NCBI GenBank assembly: GCA_011048585.1
Contig: DSDS01000143.1
Location: forward strand, 1-9,013
Direction of reading: 5' to 3'
DNA: 9,013 nucleotides
Source: Desulfurivibrio alkaliphilus
GTDB taxonomy: Bacteria; Desulfobacterota; Desulfobulbia; Desulfobulbales; Desulfurivibrionaceae
Both the position numbers and the translations under genes were made by a program. The notes under the pieces were generated by a model, which did no database searches, was not told where the DNA came from, and worked only from the letters and a program-made list of their open reading frames with translations. Below are positions 7,276-9,013 of this stretch, piece after piece. Position 1 is the stretch's first letter, and every line of letters begins with the position of its first letter.

Positions 7276-8651
7276 TGTCCTCTGCTGTTATTTTTTCCGA
7301 CTTTCTGGCCGATCAGTTGTTTAATGATTTCCACCTGTTGCCGGGCCGATCCCCGCAGTCGCCGGGCGATGCCGCCGGCCTGTTCCGCCGCCCGGTGGTA
7401 CTCGGCGGGGCGGGTGTGGAAGGCCATGATCCGTTGACAGAGATCCTCTTCGTCACGGACCAGAAAACCTCCGCCTCCTTGGCGTAACAGCTCGGCATCC
7501 TCCCGAAAATCTTCCATGTGGGGCCCGAACAGCACCGGCTTGCCGTGGGCCGCCGCCTCCAGCAGGTTATGGCCTCCGCGCCGAACCAGGCTGCCGCCGC
7601 AGAAAACATAGTCGGCCACCGCGTAAAGTTCGGCCAGTTTCCCCATCTGGTCCACCAGAATCACCGTGGCCCGTTGCTTTTCAGGCCGGGTGGCTCCGTC
7701 GGGATCTGCTCCGTTCGAGAGTTCGCTCAACCGCCAGTATTCGAGATTCTTACCCCGAAACATGGCCTCGATCTCCGGCAGCCTGCGGAGATGGCGGGGG
7801 GCTATAACCCACACCAGGCCGGGCAGATTGCGCTTCAGTTTGCGCCAGGCGGTGAGCAGCAGCTCCTCTTCGCCGTGGTGGGTGCTGCCGCAGACCAGAA
7901 CCGGTTGCTCTGGGCCGATTCCCAGCCCCGAGCGCAAACTGGTGAGCTCCACTTCCTGGTCGGCCCTGGTCGCCGGGGCCGACCAGGTTTGTCCGGCGGC
8001 TGGAGGCAAATCGTACTTGGCATTGCCGCAGATGATTACGGTGGCCGGCTCGGCACCCAACTCCCGGTAGCGGCGGGCGTCATCTTCGCCGATGGCGGCG
8101 ATGACCCGGAAACGGGAGATGGTTGCCAGAATCAAAGGGGCGACCGGCCAGCGCCGATAGCGGCGCAATGATCGCTCCGAAAGCCTGGCATTCAGCAGCG
8201 CCGGTCCAGCCTGTTGCCGGGCCGCTTGACGAATAATTTCCGGCCAGAGCTCGGTCTCAAGACAAACATACAGATCGGGCCCGATATTCCGCATCACCCG
8301 GGAGCAGATTCCGGCCAGATCCAGGGGGGCAAAGAGACAACGCACCCGGTCCGGCATCTGTTCACGACAAACCTGCAGCCCGTGACGGGTAAGGGTGGAT
8401 ACCCATATATCGGCCCCGGGCAACTGCCGGTCGAGTTCCTGCACCAGAGCGCGGGCCACCTGTACTTCTCCCACCGAGGCGGCGTGCAGCCAAATTCGCG
8501 GCTGGCTGCCCGGCCCACGCGGAGTGGTATGATAGAGCCCCAGCCGTTGCCGAAGTTCCTGTCTGCCGCCACCGAGTGAATAGATTAAAAAAAACGGAAA
8601 AACGATCAGGAAAATGGTCCAGGCAATGATCTGGTAAACGAAATAACTCAA
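7272..8651 (-). CDS. waaA: 3-deoxy-D-manno-octulosonic acid (Kdo) transferase
   Basis: WaaA (KdtA, family GT30) transfers Kdo from CMP-Kdo to lipid IVA on the cytosolic face of the inner membrane, building the LPS inner core. The 459-residue protein begins with a hydrophobic anchor (about 5-25). Next come WLHAASVGE (54-62, with the putative general-base Glu at 62), ETELWPE (132-138) and NARLSERSLRRY (154-165). The C-terminal half has CGSTHHGEEE (254-263) and CGGSLVRRGGHNLLEAAAHG (351-370), then FGPH (375-378). These are the standard GT30 landmarks. Length is somewhat above the usual 420-430. The start must be the TTG at 8651: tandem in-frame stops (TAA TAG) end 12 bases upstream, and the next internal ATG is at residue 99, beyond the anchor and HAASVGE. 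No good ribosome binding site precedes this TTG. Whether it adds one or two Kdo residues cannot be read from sequence. Its stop overlaps the carA start. Confidence 0.95.
   Translation of the reverse strand: MSYFVYQIIAWTIFLIVFPFFLIYSLGGGRQELRQRLGLYHTTPRGPGSQPRIWLHAASVGEVQVARALVQELDRQLPGADIWVSTLTRHGLQVCREQMPDRVRCLFAPLDLAGICSRVMRNIGPDLYVCLETELWPEIIRQAARQQAGPALLNARLSERSLRRYRRWPVAPLILATISRFRVIAAIGEDDARRYRELGAEPATVIICGNAKYDLPPAAGQTWSAPATRADQEVELTSLRSGLGIGPEQPVLVCGSTHHGEEELLLTAWRKLKRNLPGLVWVIAPRHLRRLPEIEAMFRGKNLEYWRLSELSNGADPDGATRPEKQRATVILVDQMGKLAELYAVADYVFCGGSLVRRGGHNLLEAAAHGKPVLFGPHMEDFREDAELLRQGGGGFLVRDEEDLCQRIMAFHTRPAEYHRAAEQAGGIARRLRGSARQQVEIIKQLIGQKVGKNNSRGQ
7278..7283 (-). promoter_or_regulatory. 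Ribosome binding site of carA
   Basis: AGAGGA on the minus strand lies inside the end of waaA. Its GAGG core is 3 bases from the first ATG (7275) and 6 bases from the second (7272), which slightly favours the second. Confidence 0.6.
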
Positions 8652-8715
8652 TGGGCAGATGGCCTATTAGCAATTTTTTTCCGGGTACCTCCCGCAGAGA
8701 CGGCAAAATCAGAAG

Positions 8716-8744
8716 ATTAAACCCTGAATTCCGAGTTTCGTCAA
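8716..8744 (-). promoter_or_regulatory. Predicted sigma70 promoter for waaA-carA-carB
   Basis: On the minus strand TTGACG (8739-8744) and TTTAAT (8716-8721) are separated by exactly 17 bases. Each box matches the sigma70 consensus at 5 of 6 positions. Transcription would start near 8709 and give a leader of about 58 bases before the waaA TTG. Its position in the gap between amrS and waaA, pointing the right way, supports it. It is the only well-formed promoter I see for the genes downstream. Confidence 0.6.
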
Positions 8745-8767
8745 TGAAATTGCCGTTGGAATTGATG

Positions 8768-8797
8768 GAAGGGTTTTACATGGCTGGCCGACCCTTC
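8768..8797 (-). repeat. Inverted repeat just after amrS
   Basis: GAAGGGT and ACCCTTC form a perfect 7-base-pair stem around a 16-base loop, starting 2 bases after the amrS stop. There is no T-run behind it on the minus strand, so it is not a standard intrinsic terminator. It could slow or end amrS transcripts or protect a 3' end; this is a guess. Confidence 0.35.
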
Positions 8798-8799
8798 GG

Positions 8800-9013
8800 C
8801 TACCAGCGGCCGGCGATCTCCGTGTCGCATTGTGGGCAGTGGCCATTGACCAGCTGGTTGCTGCCAACACGGAACCCGAGTCTGGTTATCAGGGTGGTGC
8901 CGCAGTTGGGGCAGAGGGTGTTTTCCCCTCCATTGTCGTGGATATTGCCCACGTAAACATGGTGCAGTCCGGTCGCCCGGCCGATCTCCCGGGCTTGATA
9001 CAGGGTTTCCGGG
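8800..9013 (-). CDS. amrS: AmmeMemoRadiSam system radical SAM enzyme, C-terminal end (partial)
   Basis: Only the last 70 codons and the stop (TAG, 8800-8802) are in the window; the gene continues past the right edge. The reading frame is open throughout. The visible protein contains LHHVYVGNIHDNGGENTLCP, then NCG, a GFRV segment and a closing CPQCDTEIAGRW. This YVGN...GENT.CP.CG...CP.C...IAG.W ending is characteristic of the radical SAM enzymes related to pyruvate formate-lyase activase that occur with AMMECR1-like and Memo-like proteins. Two CxxC pairs (residues 34/37 and 59/62 of the visible part) probably bind zinc or iron. The CxxxCxxC cluster motif of the catalytic core would lie in the missing part. 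The substrate of this family is, to my knowledge, not settled. The waaA promoter lies between the two genes, so amrS may be in a separate transcription unit. Confidence 0.85.
   Translation of the reverse strand, partial: PETLYQAREIGRATGLHHVYVGNIHDNGGENTLCPNCGTTLITRLGFRVGSNQLVNGHCPQCDTEIAGRW

Noticed and set aside
8362..8706. Overlapping 114-codon minus-strand frame beginning in the waaA leader.
   Set aside because: It starts with TTG, overlaps the N-terminal third of waaA in another frame, and its product resembles no family I know. It is mentioned only as part of the leader question.

Overview
The window is an ordinary-looking but complete stretch of Gram-negative housekeeping genes. All genes lie on the minus strand and read from right to left: C-terminal end of a radical SAM protein (amrS), then waaA, carA, carB, ftsH and folP. 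The Kdo transferase implies an outer membrane with lipopolysaccharide. The DNA is GC-rich. The AmmeMemoRadiSam radical SAM protein and the overall look of CarA and CarB suggest a Desulfobacterota (deltaproteobacterial, Desulfobulbales-like) anaerobe. That placement is an inference from familiarity with these families, not from a search.

Layout from right to left. 8800-9013 holds the last 70 codons of amrS, which runs off the window. A 148-base gap (8652-8799) follows. It contains a good sigma70-type promoter pointing into waaA and a small inverted repeat just after amrS. waaA (7272-8651, TTG start) overlaps carA by 4 bases (ATGA). carA (6163-7275) and carB (2879-6106) are separated by 56 bases. 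A 79-base gap separates carB from the preferred start of ftsH (889-2799, TTG start with a good ribosome binding site). folP (40-885) starts only 3 bases after the ftsH stop, in the same reading frame. The last 39 bases hold a short palindrome and no supported gene.

The genes probably form one transcription unit running waaA-carA-carB-ftsH-folP, led by the promoter near 8716-8744. carA has no intergenic space for its own promoter. CarA and CarB together make carbamoyl phosphate for pyrimidines and arginine. WaaA uses CMP-Kdo, whose synthesis consumes CTP. FtsH is the membrane AAA+ protease that, in E. coli, controls LPS synthesis through LpxC. FolP makes the pterin precursor of folate, which is needed for thymidylate and purines. 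The grouping therefore touches nucleotide supply and envelope synthesis, although a purely incidental operon is equally possible.

I did not find a clear undescribed system. The most useful leads are a Glu-to-Lys change at the expected third residue of the CarA glutaminase triad, and the cut-off amrS gene, which belongs to a conserved three-protein set of poorly understood function that may continue beyond the right edge.
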